Shown here one piece after another: positions 31,660 through 41,343 of a stretch of DNA of 64,000 nt (its first letter is position 1; the number at the start of each line of letters is the position of its first letter). Location of the stretch: NCBI GenBank assembly GCA_016125225.1, contig WGME01000003.1, forward strand, positions 558,001 through 622,000. Reading direction: 5' to 3'. Origin of the DNA: a bacterium. Lineage in GTDB: Bacteria; Planctomycetota; Planctomycetia; Planctomycetales; Planctomycetaceae. The position numbers and the translations under genes are program-made. The notes beneath the pieces were generated by a model. That model was not told where the DNA came from, did not search any database, and saw only the letters and a program-made list of their open reading frames with translations.

Positions 31660-34600
31660 TTACAGCGTGAAACTCAAGAGACTGGGCATACTGCTGAACA
31701 GCCCGGCGTTGAGTTCACTGACGTCGGTGAGATTGATCGTGATCACCGCTTTGCGGAACAGCCCTTGCTGATTCATCACCTGCACCGTGACGTTGAACGT
31801 AGGCCGTGTTTCAAAGTCGAGGGCCGCCGCACGGTTGACGGAGATGAGGCCGTTATTTGCATTGATACGGAAGGCGCTACCGACATTCCCACCGGTAATG
31901 CTGTAAGTCAGCGTGTCGCCGATATCGGGCGAGCTCGCAACCACATCTCCCACGACCGTTCCGCTGGGACTGTTCTCGGCAACGGTGAATGTTTGCGGCG
32001 AGACGTACGGCTTACCCCCGATATCCGTCAGGTTGATCGTCATCACGGCTTTGCGGAAATCGCTATTCTGATTCATCACTTGCACGGTGACGTTGAACGT
32101 GGGGTTCGTTTCGAAGTCGAGGGCATTAATGTTGTTGACCGTTATTTGCCCGGTTGATGAATTGATGGCGAAGGCCTGATTCGTATTGCCCCCCGTAAGG
32201 CTGTAGGTCAGCGTGTCACTGCGATCCAGAGGAGTCGCAACAACGGTGCCGACCACAGACCCATTGGGTCGATTCTCCGGAATGGTAAACATCTGCGGTG
32301 AGATGTTCGGCTTGCCAGAGATGTCGAGGACATTGATTGTCATGACCGCTTTGCGGTACAGCCCCCCCATGTCAGTCACCTGGACCGTCAGGCTGTAAGT
32401 CGAGAGCGTTTCGTAATCGAGTGCAGCCGCATTTGCGACGGTGATGGCACCGGTCGTGCTGTTGATTGCGAACACTCTGCCGATATTGCCCCCAGTGATG
32501 CTGTAGGTGACCGAATCGCCCGCATCCTCATCCGAAGCCACAACCGTCCCGACCGTGGTGCCGTTTGTCGCATTCTCGGGAACCGAGAAGGTTTGGGGCA
32601 CGACCGCCGGTTTCTCCGGCTTATCGGTGAGATTGATGGTGAGCGTGGTTTTCCGCGTGTAGTTTGCCGAGTCCGTGGCAGCAATACGCAGATTGAAGGT
32701 TCCCAAGGTTTCAAAGTCGATAGGCACGCTGTTGTTGACCGTGATTTCGCCGGTCGCACTGTTGATCGCGAAGGCGTTGCCGACGTTGCCCCCTGTGATC
32801 GAGTAGGTCAAGGTATCATTCGGGTCGGCATCGATGGCGGCGACTGTTGCCACCGAACTGCCGTTGCCCAGGTGTTCGACAATCGATACAGGCATTAGCG
32901 TTTCAAAGTACGGCGTGACATTGCCGCGGTAGAGGCGGTTGAAGATGCCGTAGTTGCTGCCATCCTGGCCAAAGCTGGTCCAGGTCACCGCGAAGTCTCC
33001 CTCGTCGTTCATGGCGACCGATGAGAACCATTGATAGTTCGTGGTGAAGGTGTTCACGAGGAACTCGCCGCCGACCGCTGTGCCAGTGTTGTCGAAGCGT
33101 TGGGCATAAACTCCGTAACCACTGCCATCGTGGTAATAGTCAGACCAGGTGACAATAAAGTCCCCGTCGGCGTCCATCGCAATTGCAGGGATAAATTGAT
33201 TGCCCACCGTGGTCGTATTCACCAGGAACTCACTGCCCACCGCGGCTCCTGTGGCATCGTACCGTTGAGCATAACTTCCGTACGCACTGCCATCTTGATT
33301 TACGCTCTGCCAGGAGATCACAAAATCCCCCGCGTCATCCATGGCGATACGTGAATGCCGCTGAGTGTCCGTCGTGAACGAATTCACTCGGAATTCGCTG
33401 CCCTGCGCGGCTCCCGTCGCATCGTAGCGTTGGGCATAAACTCCCGATCCACTGCCATCTTGCGCGGCGTAATTGGTCCAGGTGACGACAAAATCTCCGT
33501 CAGCGTTCATGGCTACCGATGATTCGGCCTGACTTCCCGTTGTGAAGGTGTTCACCCGGAACTCCGATCCCTGAGCGACACCGCTGGAATCGTAGCGCTG
33601 GGCATAGACCCCATAACTGAAGCTGTCCTGGTCCGAGATCCAGGTAATGACATAGTCACCATCGGCATCCATGGCCACAGCGGGAAAGCGCTGCGTGCCG
33701 GTGGTGGTTGTGTTGACCAGAAATTCTGTTCCCTGGGCGACCCCCAGCGCGTTGTACCGCTGGGCATACACGCCATAACCGCTACCATCCTGGCCAAAGC
33801 TCGACCATGCGATCACAAAGTCACCATCAGCGTCCATCGCCACCGATGCATGATTCTGCGTATTTGTGGTAGTGGTGTTCACCCGAAATTCGGCACCTTG
33901 TGCGAGACCCTGGGCATTAAATCGTTGCGCATAAATCCCGTACGCACTGCCATCCTGCTCATAGCTAGCCCAGGCGATGACGTAGTTGCCATCGGCATCC
34001 ATCGCGATATTAGGTTGTGTCGATACGTCAAAAGTCTGGCGGTCCGTCGTGTAGGTATTGACCTGGAAATCATTCCCGGTGGGCACCATGTCAACGACGC
34101 GGAACTGCAGCGAGAAGTCGCCTCCCGCGGTGCTGTTGTCATCGCCATCAAGCATGTTGCCGGCAAGATCGGTGATGGTTTCTTTCGCGATGAGTTGATA
34201 CGTCCCCACGGCCAAGGGTTCCGTGGCAAAGGTCAGCAAGGCCTCGTAATTCCCGGTCGCCATGTTCAGACCGAAGGAAATGTTGTCGATGCGGCCCGGC
34301 TGTTCGACTCCGTTGCGGAAGATCGACCAGTTGGACGTATCGGTGACACTTCCTGCCCCCATTGTCTCTAGATCTTCCGAGAAGACCACGGTCATGGTGG
34401 CCGGACTGGTGAGGAGTTGACCATTTGCATCCAAGGACTGGCCATTCACGAGGACATCGGTGACCGTGGGGGCCGTGTTATCCGCCGAGCCATAGCGCTG
34501 GGCGAAGATGCCGTAGCTGCTACCATCCTGTTGATAGCTCATCCAGGCGATCACGAAATCCCCGTCGGCATCCATCGCCACACTGGGGTACGATTGAGTG

Positions 34601-35814
34601 CTGGTGGTGTAGGTGTTGACCTGGAATTCACCGCCGTCGGCTACCCCTGCCGCGGTGTACTGCTGGGCGAAGATGCCATAAGCGCTGCCGTCCTGGTCGT
34701 ATCCCATCCAGGTGATCACGAAGTCTCCATCCGCATCCATCGCGACCCGGGGGTAAACTTCGTAGCTGGTGGTCAATGTGTTAACCAGAAATTCACTCCC
34801 TTGCGCGACCCCGGCCGCGTTGTACCGCTGGGCATAAATGCCATAGCGGCTGTTGATGCCTTCCTGGCTGTAGCTCATCCAGGTGACAACGAAGTCCCCA
34901 TCGGCGTCCATCGCTACACTGGAGAAAAATTGGTTGCTAGTGGTATAGGAATTGACCAGGAATTCGCCTCCCTGGGCCACACCCGCCGCGTTATACCGCT
35001 GCGCCACGATGCCACTTCCATTGCCGTCCACACCATTGCTGTGCCATGAAATGACAAAGTCCCCATCGGCATCCATCGCCACCGCGGCAAACGTCTGACT
35101 TCCTGTGGTATAGGTATTGACTTGAAATTCGCTCCCTTGGGCCACCCCTGCCGCGTCATACCGCTGCGCAAAGATTCCATAGGCACTGCCGTCCTGGCCG
35201 GAGCTGCGCCAGGTGATCACGAAATCTCCACCGGCATCCATCGCCACTGACGGACTTATCTGAGTGCCCGTAGTGAAGGTATTGACCTGAAATTCGGTCC
35301 CCTGGGCCACACCCGCGGCGTTATACCGCTGCGCAAAAATGCCGTCGCCACTGCCGTCCTGGCCGTTGCTGCTCCAGGTGATCACGAAGTCCCCATCGGC
35401 ATCCATCGCCACGGCCGAATAGATCTGGGTGCCGGTGGTGTAGGTGTTGACCTGGAACTCGCTTCCCTGGGCGACACCCGCAGCGTCGTAGCGTTGGGCA
35501 AAGATTCCGTAACCGTTCCCATCTTGTGCGAAGCTCGCCCAGGTGACCACAAAATTGCCGTCCGCATCAGTAGCGATCGACTGCGAGGATTCGATGTAGA
35601 GGGACTGCGCGCTGGTGGTGAACGTGTTGACCTGGAATTCGCTGCCGACGGGCGAGGCGGACAGCAGCAATCGCGGCTCGTAAGCCTGCGTGAGTGCCGG
35701 GACTTGCAACGGCCGTGGCTGGCGGCGTTCGCGACGAGCTCTGAACTGAGACAGACCGCGAGAACGTAATGCCCGCAACCAATGACGAACCATGACAGCA
35801 GCCCTCCGTGGCAA
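31660..35814 (-). CDS. Giant secreted repeat protein A: LEPR-XLL-like N-terminus, 7 + 7 propeller-like repeats around an Ig-like domain, 4 cadherin-like repeats
   Basis: ALTQAYEPRLLLSASP; 14 copies of [GSEFQVNTYTT..VAMDADGDFVITW..DGSGYGIFAQRYNAAGVAQ]; cadherin-like ENxxNGTVVGTVxAxDxDxGDTLTYSITGGN; tail LFSSMPSLLSFTL. Confidence 0.85.
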   Translation of the reverse strand: MPRRAAVMVRHWLRALRSRGLSQFRARRERRQPRPLQVPALTQAYEPRLLLSASPVGSEFQVNTFTTSAQSLYIESSQSIATDADGNFVVTWASFAQDGNGYGIFAQRYDAAGVAQGSEFQVNTYTTGTQIYSAVAMDADGDFVITWSSNGQDGSGDGIFAQRYNAAGVAQGTEFQVNTFTTGTQISPSVAMDAGGDFVITWRSSGQDGSAYGIFAQRYDAAGVAQGSEFQVNTYTTGSQTFAAVAMDADGDFVISWHSNGVDGNGSGIVAQRYNAAGVAQGGEFLVNSYTTSNQFFSSVAMDADGDFVVTWMSYSQEGINSRYGIYAQRYNAAGVAQGSEFLVNTLTTSYEVYPRVAMDADGDFVITWMGYDQDGSAYGIFAQQYTAAGVADGGEFQVNTYTTSTQSYPSVAMDADGDFVIAWMSYQQDGSSYGIFAQRYGSADNTAPTVTDVLVNGQSLDANGQLLTSPATMTVVFSEDLETMGAGSVTDTSNWSIFRNGVEQPGRIDNISFGLNMATGNYEALLTFATEPLAVGTYQLIAKETITDLAGNMLDGDDNSTAGGDFSLQFRVVDMVPTGNDFQVNTYTTDRQTFDVSTQPNIAMDADGNYVIAWASYEQDGSAYGIYAQRFNAQGLAQGAEFRVNTTTTNTQNHASVAMDADGDFVIAWSSFGQDGSGYGVYAQRYNALGVAQGTEFLVNTTTTGTQRFPAVAMDADGDYVITWISDQDSFSYGVYAQRYDSSGVAQGSEFRVNTFTTGSQAESSVAMNADGDFVVTWTNYAAQDGSGSGVYAQRYDATGAAQGSEFRVNSFTTDTQRHSRIAMDDAGDFVISWQSVNQDGSAYGSYAQRYDATGAAVGSEFLVNTTTVGNQFIPAIAMDADGDFIVTWSDYYHDGSGYGVYAQRFDNTGTAVGGEFLVNTFTTNYQWFSSVAMNDEGDFAVTWTSFGQDGSNYGIFNRLYRGNVTPYFETLMPVSIVEHLGNGSSVATVAAIDADPNDTLTYSITGGNVGNAFAINSATGEITVNNSVPIDFETLGTFNLRIAATDSANYTRKTTLTINLTDKPEKPAVVPQTFSVPENATNGTTVGTVVASDEDAGDSVTYSITGGNIGRVFAINSTTGAITVANAAALDYETLSTYSLTVQVTDMGGLYRKAVMTINVLDISGKPNISPQMFTIPENRPNGSVVGTVVATPLDRSDTLTYSLTGGNTNQAFAINSSTGQITVNNINALDFETNPTFNVTVQVMNQNSDFRKAVMTINLTDIGGKPYVSPQTFTVAENSPSGTVVGDVVASSPDIGDTLTYSITGGNVGSAFRINANNGLISVNRAAALDFETRPTFNVTVQVMNQQGLFRKAVITINLTDVSELNAGLFSSMPSLLSFTL
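32925..35655 (-). repeat. About 165-bp coding repeats, two blocks of 7 (boundaries approximate)
   Basis: Counted 7 copies on each side of the Big_5-like spacer (about 34080-34490). Confidence 0.85.
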
Positions 35815-36122
35815 CGTAGCCGGCGCGAAATTTGATAAGTATAAGGCAAATGCCCTACACCATTCCGAAGCAGTTTACAGCGTTTCACCGCATTCGCAAC
35901 TGAGTCGATGCCCGCATTTTGTATCACCTCGAAACCGGAGCCGGCTGGATTCGCCGCGCCTAATTCACGTCCTTGCGTCTGTGATAAGGGTCACGCTTGC
36001 TTACGGGCTGAACCGCAATCGTCACAATCTCCTCTTCGATGGTGACAACCAAGCGGGCTTCAAAGTCTTCCTTGATGCGACCGATTTTGACCTGGGCATC
36101 GGCTTCGATCGAATTCTGTAGA

Positions 36123-36272
36123 TTGGTCAGATATGCCATCTCATGCAGGCTCTCACGCACAGAACGGTGCGAGATTAAGACAACCGCGGCACTCCAGGGA
36201 ATTCCCGTCAGCGAATTCATCCGCCGGAAGATCCTCAGTACCAAGAATCAGATGGCGACTTTGCAAAGGTGA
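36123..36272 (+). CDS. Possible small ribbon-helix-helix (CopG/DUF1778-like) antitoxin or remnant
   Basis: TTG start gives MVRYAISCRLSRTERCEIKTTAALQGIPVSEFIRRKILSTKNQMATLQR, resembling RLSxEERxxIxxAAxLxGxSVSEFIRxxIL. Confidence 0.35.
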   Translation: MVRYAISCRLSRTERCEIKTTAALQGIPVSEFIRRKILSTKNQMATLQR

Positions 36273-36321
36273 CTTCGGCCAAAGTGACTACGTGTTACCC
36301 GTCGATGCGGTTCGTCGGCTC

Positions 36322-39300
36322 TTACAATGTAAAGCTCATCAGGCTGGGCATAGTGCTGAAGAGGTCGTCGTCTTCGTCGGCGAGGAGGCTGGCGTTGAGT
36401 TCGGCGACGTTGTTGAGGTTGATCGTCATGACTGCCTTGCGGGATGAACCCTGGTTGTCGGTCACCTGGACGGTGAGACTGAATGTGGGGCGGGTTTCGA
36501 AATCGAGAGCCGTAGAATTGGTGACGGTGATCTCGCCCGTGAGGCTGTTGATCGCGAAGGCACTGCTGACGTTGCCGCCGGTGATGGCATAGGTCAGCGT
36601 GTTGCCGGCATCTGGATCGCTGGCGATGACTGTGCCGACTACGGTGCCATTCGTGCTGTTCTCATCGACGTTGAAGACTTGCGGGGAGACATCGGGCTGC
36701 TCGTTCACATCGGTGACGTTGATGGTCATCACGGCTTTACGGAAGGCCCCACTCAAGTCGGTCGCCTGGACCGTGACATTGAACGTCGGGAGCGTCTCAA
36801 AGTCGATGGCATACGCTCGGCGAACGGTAATCTGCCCCGTGGTCGCGTTGATGTCGAAGGCTTTGTTGACGTTGCCGCCGGTGATGGCGTAGGTCAGGGA
36901 GTCTCCCGCATCGACATCACTCGCCACGATGTTGGCGACCACGCTGTTGTTGGCCGCGTTCTCGACGATAGAGAATGTCTGCGGGGAGATGGACGGCTTC
37001 TGATTCGAAACGTTGATGCTCATCACCGCCTTGCGAAACGCACCGTGACTATCCGTAGCCTGAATGGTGAGGCTGTAGACCGGCAAGGTCATCGGGTCGA
37101 GAGCGGATGCCTTAGCAAGCGTAATGTCGCCGGTCATGGCATCGACGGCGAAGGCTTTGCCGACGTTGCCGCCGGTGATGGCGTAAGTGATCGTGTCGCC
37201 GCTGTCCTGATCGGTGGCCATCGCGTTGCCGACAACGGTGCCGTTGGCAGCAGCCGGTGTCACATAGAAACTCAGTGGTGAGATAGAAGGCGTATCGTTG
37301 ACGTCGTTCAGGTTGACGGTGATGTTGGCCTTCTTGAAGGCACCGAGATTGTCGGTAGCCTGCACGCGGAGAGTGAAGCTTGCCAGCGTTTCAAAGTCGA
37401 GGGCGAACGCCCGGCGGACGGTGATCTCGCCGGTGTTGGGGTTGATATCGAAGGCCTTGTTGACATTACCGCCTGTGAAATTGTAGGTGAGGGTGTTGAA
37501 GCTGTCGGGGTCGGTGGCGAGCGGAGTGCCGACGACAGTCCCGACGGCAGCGGCTTCATCGATCGCGAGAGTCTGATCAGCAAAAACGGGGGCAGTGTTC
37601 GTGAAATACCGCTGAGCGTAAATGCCGTAGCTGCTGCCGTCCTGAAGATTGCTTTCCCAGGCGACAACGAAATCGCCGTCCGCGTCCATCGCCACTGAAG
37701 ACTGGAATTGGCGGTTGGTCGTGTAGGAGTTGATCCGGAACTCAGTGTCTTGTGCGATACCCGCCGCGTTGTAACGTTGCGCGTAAATCCCGAAGTCACT
37801 CCCATCCTGAAGGTAGCTCTCCCAGACGATGACGAAATCGCCATCCGCGTCCATCGCCACCGAGGGACCGTTTTGCTGGCTCGTGGTGTGAGTATTGACT
37901 TGGAACTCGGTCCCCTGTGTCACACCCAATGCATTGTAACGCTGGGCGTAAATGCCATATTCGCTGCCATCCTGACCACCACTCTGCCAGGCAATGACGA
38001 AGTCACCGTCCGCATCCATCGCTACCGAAGGATCGTATTGGTAGATCGTCGTGTAAGTATTGACCTGAAATTCGCTCCCCTGTGCCACACCCCAAGCGTT
38101 GTAACGCTGGGCGCTAATGCCGAGGCCGCTGCCGTCCGGGCCGAAGCTCTGCCAGGCGATGACGAAATCGCCGTCGGCATCCATAGCCACCGAGGGAGCA
38201 TTTTGGGGATTGTTCGTAAAGGTATTGACCTGAAACTCACTCCCCTGTGCCACACCGGCCGCGTTATAGCGCTGAGCAAAAATCCCATATCCACTGCCAT
38301 CCTGGGCGTAGCTCTGCCAGGTGATGACGAAATCACCATTCGCGTCCATCGCGACCGAGGGAGTACTTTGGGAGCTGGTCGTGTAGGTATTGACCTGGAA
38401 TTCGCTCCCCTGCGCCACACCAGCCGCGTTGTAGCGCTGAGCATAAATTCCGTAGTCGCTACCATCCTGTGTGTAGCTCTGCCAGGCGATGACGAAGTCA
38501 CCATCTGCATCCATCGCGACGGAAGGTTTGTTTTGGCGGTTGGCGGTGACCGTATTGACCAGGAATTCGCTCCCCTGTGCCACACCGGCCGCGTTGTAAC
38601 GCTGAGCATAAATCCCGTAGAGGCTGCCGTCCTGACCATTGCTCTGCCAGGCGATGACATAGTTGCCATCTGTGTCCATCGCGACAGATGCGAGACCTTG
38701 ATAGTTGTTTGTGTATGTATTGACCTGGAATTCCGGGCCGCTGAAGACTGGAGTCTGTACAGTGAAAGTGCGGGTGAAGTCGCCGCCGGGAGTGCCGTTG
38801 ACGTCGCCATCGAGAGCGTTGCCGGCGAGGTCGGTGATGGAACTCGTCCCATTCGCGGTCAGAACGTAAGCTCCGTCGGCTAATGCTCCGGAGAATGTGA
38901 GCACGGCCTCGAACTTGCCAGTGGTAATGTTCTCACCGAAGCTGATCGACTGAATCAAACTGCTGACGTCGTTGCCATCCTGCGTGAGTGACCAGTTGGC
39001 GGGATTGGTGACGCTGTTGGCCCCTGTCACGCCGCCGGTGACCGAGAGATCTTCCGAGAAGATCACCGTGAGCGTATCCGGGGCACTGGCCAACCGGTCG
39101 TTTTCGTAAATCGGAGTGCCGTTGGCAATCACATCCGTGACGATCGGCCCGGCATCATCCGCGGCATCGGGTCCTGCCTCTGCATAGCGCTGGGCGAAGA
39201 CGCCGAAGTCTGAGCCGTCCTGAAGATCGCTGGCCCATGCGACGACAAAATCGCCATCGGCATCCATCGCAATTGCCGGGTACAACTGTGAGTTTGTGGT

Positions 39301-40443
39301 GAAGGTGTTGACTTGAAACTCACTGCCGACCATCGCGCCAGCGTCATTGAACTGCTGCCCGAAGATGCCTCCGAGACTACCATCCTGGCTGAAGCTCGAC
39401 CAGACAATGGTGAAGTCGCCATCGGCATCCAGGGCGATATTCGGTGAGTTTTGTGTATTCGTGGTCGTCGTGTTGACCTGGAACTCACTTCCCAAGGCGG
39501 TCCCCGAAGCGTCAAAACGTTGAGCTGATACGCCGCTTGAATCATCATCTGGACCGTCCCACGCGATGACAAAGTTGCCGGCGGCATCCATGGCAATGAC
39601 AGGAGCACCCTGTTCGCCAGTTGTGACCGTGTTGACCTGAAACTCGCTGCCCTGGGCGACACCGGCCGCATCGTACCGCTGAGCGTAGATGCCGTAATCG
39701 TTATCGTTATTGCCGTAGCCTGACCAAACAATCACAAAATCACCCACGGCGTCCATGGCAACTTTGGCATAGATCTGAATGTCTGTGGTGACCGTGTTGA
39801 CCTGAAACTCACTCCCCTGAGCGACACCAGCGGCATTGAAACGCTGGGCGACGATCCCTTCCTGATCGCCATCGATCGAGATCTGATGCCAGGCGACGAC
39901 AAAGTCGCCATCCGCATCCATGGCGACATCGGGGAAGCCGCCCGTGCTGACCGAAGAACTACCGATCTCGAATTCCGTTCCCTGCTTCACACCCTGGGCG
40001 TTGTACCTCTGTCCGAAGATGCCGTTACCGGAATAATCCCACACTACGACAAAATCGCCATCCGCATCCATCGCCACAACAGGGCGGAATTGATTGCTCG
40101 TGGTAACCGTATTGACGAGAAATTCATCTCCCACAGCCGTGCCAGCACTGTCATAGCGCTGACCGACGATCGCGAAGCCGCTGCCATCCTGGCCATCACT
40201 GGTCCAGACAGCGACAAAGTCGCCATCTGCATCCATCGCAATATCGGGCAGATATTGGGTACCCGACGTGAACGTATTGACCTGGAACTCACTCCCCGCA
40301 GGAGACGCCGACAGCAGCAGGCGTGGTTCATAGGGCTGCACGAGCGCAGGTGCGTGCGAAGCAACCCGCAGACGACGCCCGCGACTCCGCGTGAGGTGAG
40401 ACAGACATCGCGTACGCAATCCAGCCAACCAGTGAAACTTCAT
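36322..40443 (-). CDS. Giant secreted repeat protein B, paralog of 31660..35814 with the same architecture
   Basis: PALVQPYEPRLLLSASP; 7 repeats, Ig-like, 7 repeats, 4 cadherin-like; tail LFSTMPSLMSFTL. Confidence 0.85.
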   Translation of the reverse strand: MKFHWLAGLRTRCLSHLTRSRGRRLRVASHAPALVQPYEPRLLLSASPAGSEFQVNTFTSGTQYLPDIAMDADGDFVAVWTSDGQDGSGFAIVGQRYDSAGTAVGDEFLVNTVTTSNQFRPVVAMDADGDFVVVWDYSGNGIFGQRYNAQGVKQGTEFEIGSSSVSTGGFPDVAMDADGDFVVAWHQISIDGDQEGIVAQRFNAAGVAQGSEFQVNTVTTDIQIYAKVAMDAVGDFVIVWSGYGNNDNDYGIYAQRYDAAGVAQGSEFQVNTVTTGEQGAPVIAMDAAGNFVIAWDGPDDDSSGVSAQRFDASGTALGSEFQVNTTTTNTQNSPNIALDADGDFTIVWSSFSQDGSLGGIFGQQFNDAGAMVGSEFQVNTFTTNSQLYPAIAMDADGDFVVAWASDLQDGSDFGVFAQRYAEAGPDAADDAGPIVTDVIANGTPIYENDRLASAPDTLTVIFSEDLSVTGGVTGANSVTNPANWSLTQDGNDVSSLIQSISFGENITTGKFEAVLTFSGALADGAYVLTANGTSSITDLAGNALDGDVNGTPGGDFTRTFTVQTPVFSGPEFQVNTYTNNYQGLASVAMDTDGNYVIAWQSNGQDGSLYGIYAQRYNAAGVAQGSEFLVNTVTANRQNKPSVAMDADGDFVIAWQSYTQDGSDYGIYAQRYNAAGVAQGSEFQVNTYTTSSQSTPSVAMDANGDFVITWQSYAQDGSGYGIFAQRYNAAGVAQGSEFQVNTFTNNPQNAPSVAMDADGDFVIAWQSFGPDGSGLGISAQRYNAWGVAQGSEFQVNTYTTIYQYDPSVAMDADGDFVIAWQSGGQDGSEYGIYAQRYNALGVTQGTEFQVNTHTTSQQNGPSVAMDADGDFVIVWESYLQDGSDFGIYAQRYNAAGIAQDTEFRINSYTTNRQFQSSVAMDADGDFVVAWESNLQDGSSYGIYAQRYFTNTAPVFADQTLAIDEAAAVGTVVGTPLATDPDSFNTLTYNFTGGNVNKAFDINPNTGEITVRRAFALDFETLASFTLRVQATDNLGAFKKANITVNLNDVNDTPSISPLSFYVTPAAANGTVVGNAMATDQDSGDTITYAITGGNVGKAFAVDAMTGDITLAKASALDPMTLPVYSLTIQATDSHGAFRKAVMSINVSNQKPSISPQTFSIVENAANNSVVANIVASDVDAGDSLTYAITGGNVNKAFDINATTGQITVRRAYAIDFETLPTFNVTVQATDLSGAFRKAVMTINVTDVNEQPDVSPQVFNVDENSTNGTVVGTVIASDPDAGNTLTYAITGGNVSSAFAINSLTGEITVTNSTALDFETRPTFSLTVQVTDNQGSSRKAVMTINLNNVAELNASLLADEDDDLFSTMPSLMSFTL
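37595..40295 (-). repeat. About 165-bp coding repeats, two blocks of 7 (boundaries approximate)
   Basis: Counted 7 copies on each side of the Big_5-like spacer (about 38735-39175). Confidence 0.85.
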
Positions 40444-40892
40444 TTCGGACATCTTCCCTGGCAAGAAACTCCGAGACGGAGTCCCTGCGTGACACAGCAG
40501 ACACAAACTAACGAATTGAAAGGTCTGCCGAGAGAATGCCATAACCGTGCAATGCATACAATGCATTTGCTGTGAATCGCTTGGATGCCAGATCAGTCGT
40601 GCTACTGTACTGACTGGCCTTGGAGCATCTGTAACGCGCTAACGCCTTGTTATTTCTCAGCTGATCGCAGATTAGTTAGGCTGTAAGCTATAGGCTCTTG
40701 ATCTCAGCAGTTGTCGATCCATGACAGACATATCCCCACCTTGATCGGCCCCGATAATGAGATGCGTCGACGCTCAGATTCTCACAGGGTGAGTGTCTAC
40801 TCGATCCAAGAGTTGCAGTACGGATCAAACCGGATCTCCGTCGTTCGCGGCCATCCAGGCCAACCGGGCACGGTCGAGCTTTCCATGGTAAG

Positions 40893-41087
40893 TCAAAGGC
40901 CAATTCTCCATAACGCTGTACCCGACCGGGATGGCTGCCAATCCCCCGCCGCATCAATGATCTGCAGCAAGGCATGCACGTCCTCCGGGGAACTCTCCAG
41001 AGGCATCCGCCAGCAGTTATCGCGGTAGTAGGTAAATCCGAGTTCGTACAGATGCTCGGGGGTGATAAAGATCGAACCGCGGCTCAT
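40893..41087 (-). CDS. Small hypothetical protein downstream of integrase
   Basis: MSRGSIFITPEHLYELGFTYYRDNCWRMPLESSPEDVHALLQIIDAAGDWQ; protein-like composition only. Confidence 0.35.
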   Translation of the reverse strand: MSRGSIFITPEHLYELGFTYYRDNCWRMPLESSPEDVHALLQIIDAAGDWQPSRSGTALWRIGL

Positions 41088-41343
41088 ACGACACCTCGAT
41101 TTCGCTCGAAGAACAAACACGATGCGCACCCTCCGCCCGGATGGGTGAGTGGGAGAAACCGCACCAGGGAGACAGCAGCAGTGCGCATCGCAAAGAGAAA
41201 GCCAGTGAGACGAGGGACCGGGATTGTCCTCGCCCCACTGGCACGGCGGCGCGGGCCAGGAACCGCCGTTGTGCCAAAACCTCGGCTGTGCCAAAGGTGA
41301 ACACAACTAGGGTGACATCGACCACGGATCGATGCCAATTGGC

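Noticed and set aside
36679-38883. Long plus-strand ORFs (e.g. 36679..37281, 37708..38883) with repeating VRIHRH/DDEIAIRVHR sequence
   Set aside because: Antisense shadows of the repeat units in giant protein B; the periodicity follows the minus-strand coding repeats.
31660-40443. CRISPR-like interpretation of the regular ~165-bp repeats
   Set aside because: Repeats are diverged, in frame and protein-coding; no short identical repeats with unique spacers.
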